A stretch of 64,000 nucleotides of DNA from Crossaster papposus (taxonomy: Eukaryota > Echinodermata > Asteroidea > Velatida > Solasteridae), in contig JBAIAA010000321.1 of the NCBI GenBank assembly GCA_037893245.1, positions 744,001 to 808,000 on the forward strand, in the 5' to 3' direction. Within the stretch, counting starts at the first letter, position 1. Every line of letters begins with the position of its first letter. Both the position numbers and the translations under genes were made by a program. Shown here piece after piece: positions 11,540 to 25,900 of this stretch. The notes under the pieces are model-generated. The model searched no databases. It saw only the letters and a program-made list of their open reading frames with translations, and had not been told where the DNA came from.

Positions 11540-13353
11540 ATTGCAGCTCTAGCGTGTCACGCACTGAACAGACTAATAATAGCACCTGTGTTCATTGGTC
11601 GAATGCTGTGTGCACCATTTGCAGCTACACGCGTGTCACGCACTGAACAGACTAATAATAGCACCTGTGTTCATTGTTCGAATGCTGTGTGCACCATTTG
11701 CAGCTACACGCGTGTCACGCACTGAACAGACTAATAATAGCACCTGTGTTCATTGGTCGAATGCTGTGCGCACCATTTGCAGCTACACGCGTGTCACGCA
11801 CTGAACAGACTAATAATAGCACCTGTGTTCATTGTTCGAATGCTGTGTGCACCATTTGCAGCTACACGCGTGTCACGCACTGAACAGACTAATAATAGCA
11901 CCTGTGTTCATTGGTCGAATGCTGTGCGCACCATTTGCAGCTACACGCGTGTCACGCACTGAACAGACCAATAATAGCACCTGTGTTCATTGTTCAAATG
12001 CTGTGCACACCCTTTGAAGCTACAAGCGTGTCACGCACTGAACAGACCAATAATAGCACCTGTGTTCATTGTTCGAATGCTGTGCGCACCATTTGCAGCT
12101 ACACGCGTGTCACGCACTGAACAGACCAATAATAGCACCTGTGTTCATTGTTGGAATGCTGTGCACACCATTTGCAGCTACACGCGTGCCACGCACTGAA
12201 CAGACCAATAATAGCACCTGTGTTCATTGTTCGAATGCTGTGCGCACCATTTGCAGCTACACGCGTGTCACGCACTGAACAGACCAATAATAGCACCTGT
12301 GTTCATTGTTGGAATGCTGTGCACACCATTTGCAGCTACACGCGTGCCACGCACTGAACAGACCAATAATAGCACCTGTGTTCATTGTTCGAATGCTGTG
12401 CACACCATTTGCAGCTACACGCGTGTCACGCACTGAACTGAATAAAAGCACCTGTTTGTTGTTCGAATGCTGTGCACACCCTTTGCAGCTACACGCGTGT
12501 CACGCACTGAACAGACCAATAATAGCACCTGTGTTCATTGTTTGAATGCTGTGCACACCCTTTGCAGCTACACGCGTGTCACGCACTGAACAGACCAATA
12601 ATAGCACCTGTGTTCATTGTTCGAATGCTGTGCACACCATTTGCAGCTACACGTGTGTCACGCACTGAACAGACCAATAATAGCACCTGTGTTCATTGTT
12701 CGAATGCTGTGCACACCATTTGCAGCTACACGCGTGCCACGCACTGAACGGACCAATAATAGCACCTGTGTTTATTGTTCGAATGCTGTGCACACCCTTT
12801 GCAGCTACACGTGTGTCACGCACTGAACAGGCCAACAATAGCACCCGTGTTCATTGTTCAAATGCTGTGCGCAACCTTTGCGGCTACACGCGTGTCACGC
12901 ACTGAACAGACCAACAATAGCACCTGTGTTCATTGTTCCAATGCTGTGCGCACCATTTGCAGCTGCACGCGTGTCACGCACTGAATAGACCAATAATAGC
13001 ACCTGTGTTTATTGTTCGAATGTTGTGCACACCATTTGCAGCTACACGCGTGTCACGCACTGAACTGACCAATAATAGCACCTGTGTTCATTGTTCGAAT
13101 GCTGTGCACACCCTTTGCAGCTACACGTGTGTCACGCACTGAACTGAATAATAGCACCCGTGTTCATTGTTCGAATGCTGTGCACACCCTTTACAACTAC
13201 ACGCGTGTCACGCACTGAATAGACCAATAATAGCACCTGTGTTCATTGTTCGAATGCTGTGCGCACCATTTGCAGCTACACGCGTGTCACGCACTGAACA
13301 GACTAATAATAGCACCTGTGTTCATTGTTCGAATGCTGTGCGCACCATTTGCA
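11540..13353. repeat. 79-bp satellite array, about 23 copies
   Basis: Each 79-base unit carries ACGCGTGTCACGCACTGAAC, then ATAATAGCACCTGTGTTCAT, then TGTGCACACCATTTGCAGCT or a variant. Two units, near 12435 and 13140, are shortened around GAACTGAATAA. Early copies alternate TTGGTCG and TTGTTCG, and later ones alternate GTTCG and GTTGG together with TGCGCACC and TGCACACC, so a 158-bp higher-order unit is visible. Overlapping short open frames recur every 79 bases in both strands and are artefacts of the array. Confidence 0.95.
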
Positions 13354-13952
13354 GATAACAAACCAACTACTGATACAAATTTCCGAAAATGCATCTCTGA
13401 GACACCTTAAAATAACATTCTTGTACATGTATTATTTTTTTCAAAATGTCCGAATGCCAGGAGTAATTTCGCAGGGAGTTTAGTGTCATTAACCCTTCCT
13501 CTTGTTTACACTCCAATGCTCTTTATATTTGCCCCCAAAACCCTATGTTTATTGCATGGGTGTTCAAATGCTCTCAAAAAAATGCCAAAGGAAACTAAAG
13601 GTCAACTTGGTCATGCTGTGAGCTAAGCCAGATGCCAAGTTATTGCCTTCACTGATAAACACTAGTGCCCCCCGCCGCCCACCGCCGCCCACCGCCCCCC
13701 CCCGCCGCCCAATGCACTCCAGTTGGAGCTTTGAAAATCAGTTATCTGGTAATGCAAAGAATCCTCCGAAGCGCTGGAGCTGGAGTGCATTGGCATGTAC
13801 CACTGACTTGCAATAAACAACTCTCATAGAGCAAGGGTTCATATCTTTACAACATGTAAGCTTTTCCACAGTATTTACTTGTCTTGGTTACTTCTTAGAT
13901 GGCTGCAAAAGGTATACTGGAGCCTTAATGTTCTTTGAGGAGGGTGCACTGG
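13354..13952 (-). other. Probable 3' UTR and downstream flank of the 634-aa gene
   Basis: Lies after the stop codon of the minus-strand gene. On that strand AATAAA occurs at 13553-13548, a plausible polyadenylation signal about 400 bases after the stop. A GCC-rich tract (CCCCGCCGCCCACCGCCGCC-like) at about 13668-13710 falls inside the candidate UTR. No coding segment seen. Confidence 0.4.
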
Positions 13953-13960
13953 TTAGCCCT

Positions 13961-13991
<31 letters not shown>

Positions 13992-16900
13992 CTCCTCCTC
14001 TACCTCATCCTGGGGGCTTGGGCTTTCTCCTTGTTCCTTCATCTTCTCTAGCTCCTCAATGTGAGAGACAATCTCTTTGTGTTCCTCCAGCAGTCTCTGC
14101 AATTCTGCCTGCTTCTTCTCTGAAGCCTCCTGGTATACACAAAGAATGAGGCTTGGTTTTTATGATTTGGTGCCTGTGTGTGGCCGATTTTACAAAATAC
14201 AGTGGAATGCCTCTACACAGAACACCGCTATACCGAACATGTCCAAACATACCAAACATTATTGTTGAAAATATGTCAACATATTTTTAGAAACACGGCT
14301 TAAATAGCATTTGATATGCCCATATTAAACGCTGTTTAGGCCGTGTTTTATTCTCGAATGTCAAACGGCCTGTGCTTTATGTTATAGTGACGAGTAGTTA
14401 TCATTTCCCCAATGAATAGAAGAAAAAAGCCGACCGTTGCTTTTGAATTCGGTGTGATGAATCATTTAGTGTGATGGATAAACGAGGACGTACTTGAAGT
14501 AGGCAACAAGAGGGCAATATTTTAGAGTACGGACGCCATCTTGAAAAATGGGCAGCTAATGGACCGGCGGCTAAAAATCGCTATTTGTATGTACATGCAC
14601 ATGAGTAAAGTTGGTTTTGGCAGGTTTGGTACCAAAGCTTTGGCAACTTGTTGTTAGACTTAGTTTGATTCAGTACAAAAGGCACAGGGAGAGTCTGTTA
14701 AATTGTGCGAGGTTCAGGGCCGAAAGGCATGAGACTTGTACAAATGTTGGAGTTTGGGGGAATGCACAGGCATTTATTTGTGGGTGACCACCCACGACTG
14801 GTCATGGCACAGTTCCTGGTCAACTGTAAGTGTGATGTGTACACCCTACAGTACATTTACGTGTCCCCACTTAAACACAGCCCAACACACAGAACCAATG
14901 GCCAGTCATCACAGCCCTGATCTTAAACACTAAACAATGCATATACCCATCTGGACTAAGTCAATCAAACTTCAACAAGTTGGAGTATGGCAGGTTTAGT
15001 ACTGCTATTGGGTACAGTGCCAATAGTTACTGAACATGTGTGCAGCTGTTAGGTTTGGTACGATTCCTAGTGCGAGAGCCTTGGGGGTTAGGATTAAAGA
15101 CACAGTACCTGCCACTCTTGCATCAGCTGCTCAGAGTCTCCTTGGGGTACTGCATCTTGGCTATCACCTAATGGAAGTCACAGAGGAGGAACACGAAGCA
15201 GATACAAGAACATGGATAAACAAATTTGTTCAACACATACATGTACATGCTATTTTAGAACAATAATTTTCCCTCAAATGTCTGGCAGGGTCACATGCAC
15301 GCATTAGACCTACAGAGCCAGCAGGCTCTTGATTTTCTATTTGCAAGCCTGATTTGGAAAAGAAGCCCTCTCATGGACAGCTGCCTTTATATTTATTTAT
15401 TTCTTAGTTTACCTGGGTGGCCCAATTTAGTGAAATCCACTGGTTTTACATGGGTCTCTTCACCCACAGATTCTGTGTCGTGATTGGCCGAGAGCTAGTT
15501 CTGTGGCGTATTATGGCCGAGCGGTAAAGAACACGCGGACGCGGACTCAGGCTCTGGTGATTCTGATCAGCAGAGCGTGGGTTCGAGTCCCGGTCTTGAC
15601 ACGTGTGTCCTTAAGCAAGGCCCTTAACCACTATTGCTTCGTCCTTTGAATAGGACATAAAGTCGTAGATCCCAAGGGTTGTGTAATGCACGTAAAAGAA
15701 CCCAGTAACACATCGCTACATGTATTAAAAGGAGGAGTTTGCCCTGGTGTTCCTCAAAACTAAACGTTGTTTTTCTTGCTTTTCTCAGCATTCATGATTG
15801 TAAAACTTTGGAGAGGTCAGTTAAACAATATTTACTATAAAATACAACTTCCCAAAACCACCCAATCATGATAATTTAAACAATTACCAATGGTGTATAC
15901 GACCTTTAAGCATTAGTCAATCTAGATGTCACTGGAACGCGTGGTTTGACTAGCTAGTCACAACTAGATAAACCTAGTTTTGTACCATTATTTCTCTAGT
16001 CACTCGCGAGTTAATTACGTTACAGTTTTAAGATGGAGGAAAGTTTTAAAAAGCTTTGCAATAAGATAATTAATTATTTATTGCGCTCAAATTAAGTGGA
16101 GAAAATTATAGAAATCCAGTTTTGGACCTTTATTTCTCTAGTCACTCGCGAGTTAGAAAGCTTTGCAAAAGTTTCCAATAAATTTGGAAATTTGCAATAA
16201 GATAATTAATTATTTATTGCACTAAAATTAAGTGGAGAAAATGATAGAAATAAATAATAAACAATTAAAATGATGTGCCAACAATTTGCCTCGTTTACAA
16301 GAAGGCCTGCCATCTGCTTACAAACGAGATTTGTCTATAATCGATTGATGTGTTTGAATAAAAAAACAAACCACACAAGTTGAATTGGAAATCGACAAAA
16401 CAGACTAATTCAGTAGCACCCGAACTAGCTCATAGCTATGATAGTATATGTGACCTGTCACCACAAAATGAGAGTAAAGTCGCACAATGTGATTTGGGGA
16501 TATGGCCTTCCAAAGTCAAAATATGAAGGGGTGGTCAATTTTAGGATTGTGCGTAATTTGAAAAGCCAAAGTCCTCCTCTACATATTCCCATATTTTGGG
16601 TGAGATTGGATGATCAAAAACCTCTTAAATTACGCGATTTTGCAAAGTTAGTGTTTGGATTAAAGTCCATTAGTGGTCTAATTAACACGGTAATTAAATA
16701 TGCAAATCAGGTCCTCGTAAGTATCCTACGTTTTCCAAATTTTGATATGTTGTTGTTGATACAATAGTTTGTATGTGTGGACTATATTGTATGTTGTTGC
16801 TATGCTCAATCGAATCTTACTTGTCCTGTTATGTAATCTTTTGCGTGTTTTGTTTAAGATGTGTAAAGTAAGTTTTCTCACAAACACGTTTTGTAAAACC

Positions 16901-19900
16901 CATGACATTCTAGAGCGCTGTGAAAAGTATTTATCGAAAAAAAAAAAAGTGTTATGTACCATCGGAAAGCTCTCTTTCTCAAGAATTTAAAAATACCAAT
17001 ATCTCAATTTTAAATATTTCCGACTTTACTCTCATTTTGTGGCGACGGGGTCACATATTTGGACACGTACCTTGATAATGTGTTTCTAGCTCATCCTCCA
17101 GATCCACCATGTGGCTCTCCCCACTGTCATCCTGCACCGATACCACAATAGCAACAGATACTGGGGGGATCCTCTTCCCCTGGGTACTAGTGCTGCTACT
17201 GCTGGATCCCTGGCTCTTGGTATCGCAGAGCTCAGGTATGAGATCTTCCAGGTCACTAGCAGACTCAGCGATGGACCCGGCATTGGTGAGACCCGTGGGA
17301 ATACTGTGGGAGTTGTTCTGGTTGGTTGGTGCATTGGGGCGGAACTTGCGGGTACTGGCCGGGCTTGCTGGAGGGGCGATAGGCTGAGCCACAGATTTCA
17401 TGGGATGGCGGGGGTCTTTTGAGATTTTTTGTCCTTGTATTAAAGGGAAAAAAATCAGATTTGTTTTAGCTAACATCCAAGCACTTACATTGTAACTTGA
17501 AATTAAACAAATTCATTACTTTTTAGGGTGGGTTTTCACGAGGCACGCAAACGATTCGAGAAGGATGCGAATGCTGAAAAAAAATTGCCAAGTTCAACAT
17601 TCAGAGAAGTTTTTCTCCGAATGTGTCTCGACAATGCAGTTTGTGCGTAGTTCTCACAACGTATGTGCGAATGTCGTGTCTAGCATTGCCGAACTATGGC
17701 CAGTCCACATACACAAAGAACATGCGACTAAAATGCGACCACGAATGTTGCAAGAATCTCGAGCAACATTCGTGCGGACATTTCGCAACACATGCGACAC
17801 AGGCGAACTTTTCGCGCATATTTCTCAAATAATGAACGTTGTGCGACATTCATGCAACATTCGTACATGTATACATGTATGTCGCGCAATTATCTTGCGA
17901 CCGGGGATTCAATGCTTCTTTTGCGAAGTCACCTGTTCTCAAGAGGTACGCGAACAGTTCGTGAATAGCTCGAGAAATGATCAGACAAACTTCGCTGCTT
18001 TTGCAAAACGTGCGAGAGTAAAGTCGCACAATGTGATTTGGAGATATGGCCTTCGTGAATAGCGATCAGACAAACTTTGCTGCTTTTGCGAAACGTGCGC
18101 GAGACATTCTCCAAACTGTCGGAATCTGTTTGGGGTTTCACAAACATTTTGCGAACATCACGCAGGTCGTGAGTAGGTCGTGCGCATATGACAAAGCTTT
18201 TTTAACATTTTCGAGGGCAAATCACGAGCAAATCACGACCCGGGTTGCTGGAAACGTTCGCAAGAAAATTTCAAACTTTTTTGAAATTCCCGCTGCGCAA
18301 TAAACTTACGATCAATTTCACAAACTTGGTGTAACTGCGCAACGTTTTAAATAACATAAAAATCTTGGACGAGTATAACAGCGTTTCCGACGGCTGTTTG
18401 TATTTGTGATCTTTCACGAAACAGTTATTGAATCACCTCCGCAAGCCATTTTGAGGACAAAAAATTGTCCGATTTTCTGCGGAATCATGCGGCAACTCTA
18501 AAAGCAAGTAAAGGCATAATTTGTTGCAAAAGTCGCGGACTTACGCACTCAAACTTTTGTGAAACAGAATGTTGCGCAGCAAACAAAGTTGCCCAACTTT
18601 ATACGCAATCAAATGTGGCCAAAGGGGACTTGCGCCATTGTGTAAGGTTTCATGAAATTTGGTTGCAGAATCGTATTTATGCGTACCAAACTATACTCCA
18701 TAAATTGTTGCACACTGTACGTTCATCAGATATAAGAGCAGTCAACTAACCATCATTTTGGTGTTCCTCGACGCTTGATGAACTGCCACTCTTGTGTAGG
18801 TCTGTTGCAGACACTGCAGGGGTACCACTTGGTACTCTGAAGCCGTCCTGGGGAGTAGGGGAGGGGGGGGGGGGAGAGAAAAAAGGCTGTCTATTAGTTT
18901 TTGGTCTTGCTGTGCTAACCAGTACATATTTCCGGCCCTTATAGAGATCGAGTTGTATCCAGTATAGACTAATCCAATGGAAAAATTTACAAGCCATTTT
19001 GAGTATCACCACCGATCACGCACACGCTGTAAGCAATCTTAAAGATGACACTTGCGCGCATTTTGGTAACCCTATTGGTCGAGGGAGCCCGGTGCATGTG
19101 AATGCTACCTGAGCGCAACAAGCACGAGCCTGGTGGCACCCCTTGGAGTACATGTACATGTACATGTAGTCTATATTCACAGGGCAAACCCAGTCCGAAT
19201 TACCTGTGCACAGCTACTACGGTTTGTACATTTATACACTGAACAAAAATATAAACGCCCACAAAAATATAAACGCCCAAAAAAATATAAACGCCCACAA
19301 ACATATAAACGCCCCAAAAATGGTTATTTGTCTTGATTTGTAAACATTTGTGTCCATCCCTGCATCCAGCATGCCAAAGGCGTGTTCCCGCATAACTTGC
19401 GACATCTGTGGCATGGCGACTTCTGAAGAAATTTGAAATTTTGAGGCGGCCTTTTATTGTCCCCAGTATAAGGAGTGTCTAAGTACTGGTCACCGTGTTT
19501 GAGCAGAGTCTGGACATGCCACATCTGTGTTGTGGGTGGAATCACTGCATCACTGAGCAATTCCTCACTGGCAGAGATGGACACAAATGTTGTTTACAAA
19601 TTAAGACAAATAACCATTTTTGTGGCATTTACATTTTTGTGGGCGTTTACATTTTTGTGGGCGTTTATATTTTTGTGGGCGTTTATATTTTTGTGGGCGT
19701 TTATATTTTTGTGGGCATTTATATTTTTGTTCAGTGTACATTCTTAGTTATAAAGCGGCTGATGCCACTTCAATATACTGGTATGTACATGTATGTATTG
19801 CCTGCTCTGGCCAACTAAATCGGGATGGCAGCGTTACTCTGCCAGTGATTTTGCAGTTCTTGAGATTGTTGCTAGAGTACATGTAGTTGGTACCGGTATA

Positions 19901-22900
19901 TGTTCATTGTCTGTGTCTTCCTTCGCTTGTAAAATCAGTGAAGCAGCAATATTTAACCCTAATACCACCCCAAATCCATTAAGCTCCAACTACAGGTTTT
20001 GCTAGGTTTTGGCAGGTTTGGTACCAAACCATAGCAACTTGTTGTTGGAGACCCTGTTGAATTCTGTGAGGTTCAGGGCAAAAATTAGGCATGAGACTTG
20101 TAAAAATGTTGAAGTGTGGGAGAACGTCACAGGCATTTATTCGTGGGTGATTCACGGCTGGTCACGGCATACATGTACATGTACATGTAGTTCCTGGTAA
20201 CTGTATTGTACATATACACCCTGTGTGTCCCCACTCAAGCACATTACACATGTATGCGACCCGCTCCAGGAAAAGGTGACATAAGTCGCTCTATGCTTTT
20301 ATAAGTAATGGCCTGTTAAAGTTAATAGGGTAAATATTTTTGTCAAAATTTGATTTGCATTTTTTGTCTTAAATGACATCTTTAATATCCAAAGTTTCAG
20401 ATTTAATTAACAAAAAGCTAGAATTTGATAAACAAAGAGAAACAAAACCTTTTAAGAGTGCATGGTTCCAATGTATTGTCTTAGTTTTGTGTTTCTTAGC
20501 CTGTTTTCTCAGTTGTGTATTTTGAATTCTATGGAACCATTAATATGCAAAAACGTCATATCACCGGAACGGGAGGGGCTATGGAGCTGTACTATGTGCC
20601 AAATGAAAGCTTATATTATGGACTTTTTAATCATGTACATAACTCTATTTTGTATATACATAACTCGTTTTGCGACTTATGTAACCTTTTCCTGGAGCGG
20701 GTCACAAACCACTGGCCATCATCACTGCACTGATACTGAACAATGCACTGACTCATCTGTACCAAGTCAATCAAACATCAACTGTTAGAGTTTGGCAGGC
20801 TTTAGAACTGTTAGGTTCAGTACAGTGTACCTGTACCAATAATTACTGAACCTGTGTGAGCTGTTAAAGTTTGCTAGGTTTAGGGGGTTAGGGTTGAAGC
20901 TTGCAGGGTGTATATTCTGTGCTGCAAAACTGGGTAGTGATATGTCGAAGTACTGAAATTGCCTCACAACAGGTTCTGAACATAATAGGGACGCTGTGTT
21001 TCAACTTGGTGGAATGACCAATATGGAAATGTTCTGCTTTAAATGACAAGATTACCTTATGTATATAGTGGTCCTCCGAGTCCATAAACTTGGTGTTACT
21101 ACTGCGACTTGGTGGGGGGATTCCGTCAATACCCTGGGGTGGGTCAGGAGGTAGACTGCTGGCTGCTTGTTGTCTGTTCAATGTAGTCTGACTGATTGCA
21201 CCTACCCCGGGGCCAGCTGAGATTCTCTCTGTGCTTTGGCTGGAGACTTTTAGAACAACAAACCCCAAAATGCAACCAAATCAATTCACGAGGTTTCACA
21301 GGGAACAAAAGATTTGACGAATAAGCCAGTTCGGTATTTCAACTGCGCACAAGATTCAACAATTTTTCTCTTGTCTCTTGGGATAAACGCGGCAGATAAA
21401 CGCACACAAGGCTACAGTATATGTGACCCGCTCCATCGTAATCAGGAATAAGTTGCTGGGGCCGTTTTACGCAATCGGCCGTTAAAGTGAACGCATGGGT
21501 GAAAATCATGACCAATTCTTTTTTCTGAACATTGTATTTTTAGGAAGTGTAGTTTTCACAGATTATTGTCATTTATGTCTTGTATGTAAAAATGATCAAT
21601 AAAAATGAAAATGAAGAGGATTTGTGTGCGCTGTCTGTATGATTTTGGTCAATTTTGTTTATTTCAAAGCTGTTTTTCTTGGAATGTGGATTCGGCAAAT
21701 AAATATGACACCTGTCAACTTCATCAGACCATAACTCTTTAACATAGGAAGATACACACTTGTGATGGGTAACATTAGAAAGCTTATGACATTGATTTTG
21801 CCTAACTGAGGGTTAAAGTATACATATTATAGAATCGAAAAAAATAACGAAAAACGAAAATCGATGTCCGCCAGATTTTTCACTCCGTTTATATATATTT
21901 TCAATTTCTACATTAAAACATGCTGAATTAACTCAGATTTAGTGAGAAAAACCGGTTTTGTATTCTATTGCATACATGTACATCTCCTAAAGGGAAATAA
22001 TTTTTTTAATGCATAATTTCTCTTGAATGGGGTTTTCAGATTTCACAAAATCGTCAAAATCGGTGTATCACAAGAACGCAACATGCTACAGACCTCCAAC
22101 ATATATCAAATTAAAGAGGACAATGCACTCCTTCTAATGGTATACATAACTCTGTCTGTCAAATTGTCCACATCTGACTCATTTTGACAGAGCAGGTCAC
22201 ATTTTAAACATACGTTTAAAACCGGCCAACTACATATTTATTCTGTTATCAAACTCACCAGGCAAGCGAGTCAGCCTAACTTTACTGCCTCCATCATCTG
22301 TTGTGTTGGGTAAACCTTTGTTGCTGTAGTAGTATGGGAATGGCACAGGGGACTTGTGCCTAAGGTCCCTGTACTGCACCACTGGATGTGGACTGCAAGG
22401 ATTACGGAAACTCCTGGTGAAAAACAAAACAAAATCACAAAATTACAATGAGTTAAAGGTAGGAAACACCATTTGCAGATAAAGAAAACATTACTACCAA
22501 TTTATTAGAAAATATCATACATGTACTTGTTGGAAAGTAAATAATAATTTGTAGGCATCCAGCAAAAGGGTTGCGCTAGATATCCTGTAATTGTTCTGAA
22601 CAATTATTTTTATATAAATTAAGTTTTACATAAAAAAAAGCCAGACGGCGATCGCAAAAAATAATAATATAAGAACCACTGCCTGACCCATTTTTCTTGC
22701 TTTTCTTAGCATCCATGATTGTAAAACTTCGGAAAGGTCAGTTAAAGGTAGGATACACCATTGGTAATTGCTTGAATTGTCATAAATGGGTAGATTTGGG
22801 GTGTTGTATTTTATAGTAAATATCGTTTAACTGACCTGTCCGAAGTTTTACAATCATGGATGCCGAGAAAAGCATGAAAAACAGCGTTTGTTTTCAACCG

Positions 22901-25900
22901 GCGCCGAGCAGTTATTCTTATGTTAACTTTGTTAACGATCGCAAATTTTTCTTTAGAAAATTATGTTTTTCAGAATATATACAGAATATCTAGCGCAGTC
23001 ATTTTGCTGGATGCCTAGAATCATTATTTACTTTCAAATTAGTAAGATTTTTCTTAATAATTCCGTAGTCAATATTTTCGATATCTGCAAATTGTGTATC
23101 CTACCTTTAAACGATATTTACTATAAAATACAACCTCCAAATTCACCCATTCATGATAATTCAAGCGATTACCAATGGTGTATACTACCCTTAATTAATC
23201 GATACATTGTAAATGAATGTAAACTCTTTCAATTGAAAACCAAATGAGTGAGTACAAATCAATTAAAGGTATAACCCTTTCACGACTAACCAATATGCCA
23301 GCTCGGTACTGCAATTGTAAAATATGCCAAACATGATTCCAAAAAACTTCATGAAAAAAAGGCTGTATGCTGAGTCTTTGCGCACATGTATATTTGGTTA
23401 AAATGACAATGTTTCTGCTTTTGTAACATTTATTTTGGTTTCAAAAACCTTAATCCAAACATTTCCAAATCTTCAAATATCAAATAATGACTTTTTACAC
23501 ACCATAGGGAGTTAGGGTTCAGGATCATATCAAAACAAAATCCCCCTACTAAAGATTGACTGTCACACTGTGTCATCCAGAGACCTTATTCGTGTATATG
23601 CATTGCATTAAGCAAAGCTTTATATTTCAGATCATTTCAGCCAGTAAGCAGTTTGAAGCAGTTTTAATCTTATTCATACTGGTACATGTATATGTCCTGT
23701 TTTTATTAGGGTGTTTTTTCGTTAATTGTTTTTTAATAATCTCCTTTCTTTTCTTTTTTTACACTTATTGTATTCTACCCATACACTTTGTCAATCTGAT
23801 CAACTTCAGAATGGACACACTAACGGGCAACCACCCTAAGATGTACATGTGTATGCCGAAGATATTCGTTGCAAAAATGTCATTAGGTGACAAGTTACGT
23901 CACATTTAAAGTGTATACATTTGTTTTTCTCCACAGGTTTTGCACACTTTTTTATTTTTCAAACTATAAGGTGTACACACGATCACAGGGCATGGTAAAG
24001 GTAGTACATGTATAGGCCCAGGGGCAATTCTCTAGAAAGACGTCAAACATACACAATGAATTCTTGTGATGATTTGGGATTTGGATTTCCCTCAAATTTG
24101 CAGAACAATAATGTGGAATGTATAGTTCAGTACACTTTGTCTTTGAACGTATTTGCTTGAAATATCTGGACCATCCTGTTTAGTTTTTTTCCGTTGACAA
24201 ACAAATGTGTACATGTACCCGTACACATACATGTAGTCGTGATACCACATACCGGTACATGTAACGACCGAGGATCCCCTATTGTACTTGTTTTCCTTTA
24301 TTCCTGTACTATAACCTAACCCCATTACCTAGCGTTTACCTGAACGATCAATGACCGAATTCGGAAAATGAAACCAGTTTTTGAGGATTCTTTGTTCCCT
24401 TTATTATCCTTTGTATTCCGATCCTCGGTCGTAATACGATAAAAGAGCACGTACCCATACATGGATGTGTTACACATTCAGTCATTTCAAACATCCAAAA
24501 CAGCTTGTGTTTGTCCAGAAACACAATTCTTAGTTCCTATTGTTGATGTATTTTGTACATATTGCTGGTCATCTAACCTGATTGTTAATGGTGTTGCTAT
24601 GATCCTTGTCCTTCCACCTGTAGGTTTCCTAGCTGGTAGAAGGCTCTGTAAACTAGACAGATTACCCTGAACATAAAGCGAAAAAGAAGAAAACTCACAA
24701 AGAATCCACAATGACTGAATTCAAGTATTCATTCCGAAAAGCTAACATTTTTATCAAAATCCAAACAATAGAAAATGTTCACAAAATAAACAGAGCGACT
24801 GCCAAGTTACCAACAAATTAGGGTTGGGTGTAATAGAAATACATGTACAATGTAGGTAAAGTCCCGAAAATTTGCTGGCATTCAGACCCAAACAGTGCAA
24901 AAGCAAAGAACATTTACATTTGTCTGTGTACTTTTCTGTCCAGCTCGCGTTGGATCATTTCCATAGAAGTGTACACAACATTTTTCAAACTTCACCTACT
25001 TCATCTACTGTCACATAACCCCTTTTCCCTTATCCATTGTTTCCAGAAATTCGGTATTTTTACATTTTTGACCCTGCTCTATCGATCTAGACTGTTTTGA
25101 CAGTATAATTGTTTCTCCTTCTAGGGGTTAGGACACTGGGGAGACGTCAAAATGTCTCCCTAATATCACTTGTCCCCTTAAAAGCGTAAAACGTACGCAA
25201 AAGGGCACATTAACCCTCCTATGGTTTTACCTTTAAAAATCTGCTTACTGGGCAAAATGGCTGTAAATAAGTATGAACCTTTCAAAACGCTCCAGAATCT
25301 GTTGCTACTACACTACTACACCTTTCAAAACCTTTTGAAAGGTATTTTTTTTCTCACACCAGTTTGATCAGAAAGTTGTTTTACCTTTTGAAATCTTTCA
25401 TAGGAACACCTACTAAACACCTACTACCAAATCTTGCCCTACATGTATGTTGGCGGTCTCTAATTGTCAGTATCTTTGTTCGAGGGCACTAGTCAGAAGT
25501 CATAAACACCAGAATGCTGTGTACCGTGTGGCCAGGATCACGCCTAATTTTACGATACAACCTGGGAAGCGACATTGTGGGGATCACTCAATGAAGATAT
25601 ATGTACCAGTTTTTATTTTTGAACTTATAATACATAAATAACTTTGAAATTTATTCAAATGTATCTAGTCAGTTTCCCTTGTGGTTTATTTGTGTATTAT
25701 AAAAAGTAAAAAAAAAAAGTGGAATTTTCATTGAGTGATCTCCACAATTATTCAAAATACAAAATACTAGGCAGGCACAAAATACTGACTTTTATCACAC
25801 ACAATTAACCAGGTCGCGACGGATGACGAATATAAACGCAAAGTTTTCCCCAGATTCAAAACGGATGACGCATAAACACACCACGAGCAAGGCCGAAAAT

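Noticed and set aside
11540..13353. CRISPR-like array
   Set aside because: Units are contiguous and fully repeated without unique spacers, and the genome is eukaryotic.
11471..13358. Series of 69-codon open frames in both strands
   Set aside because: They recur every 79 bases and are shifted copies of the same satellite unit; 79 is not a multiple of three, so none extends.
15503..15600. Functional tRNA-Leu/Ser gene
   Set aside because: A and B boxes are present, but the acceptor stem does not pair and a SINE body follows, with a second copy at 30.1 kb.
17086..17422. Plus-strand and other-frame open frames overlapping 17.1-17.4 kb
   Set aside because: They are shadows of exon 10 of the minus-strand gene, whose frame and splice borders fit the full model.
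20888..21268. Continuous 126-codon minus-strand frame as a single-exon gene
   Set aside because: Only 21056-21246 is bounded by splice sites in phase with neighbours; the remainder is intron read-through.
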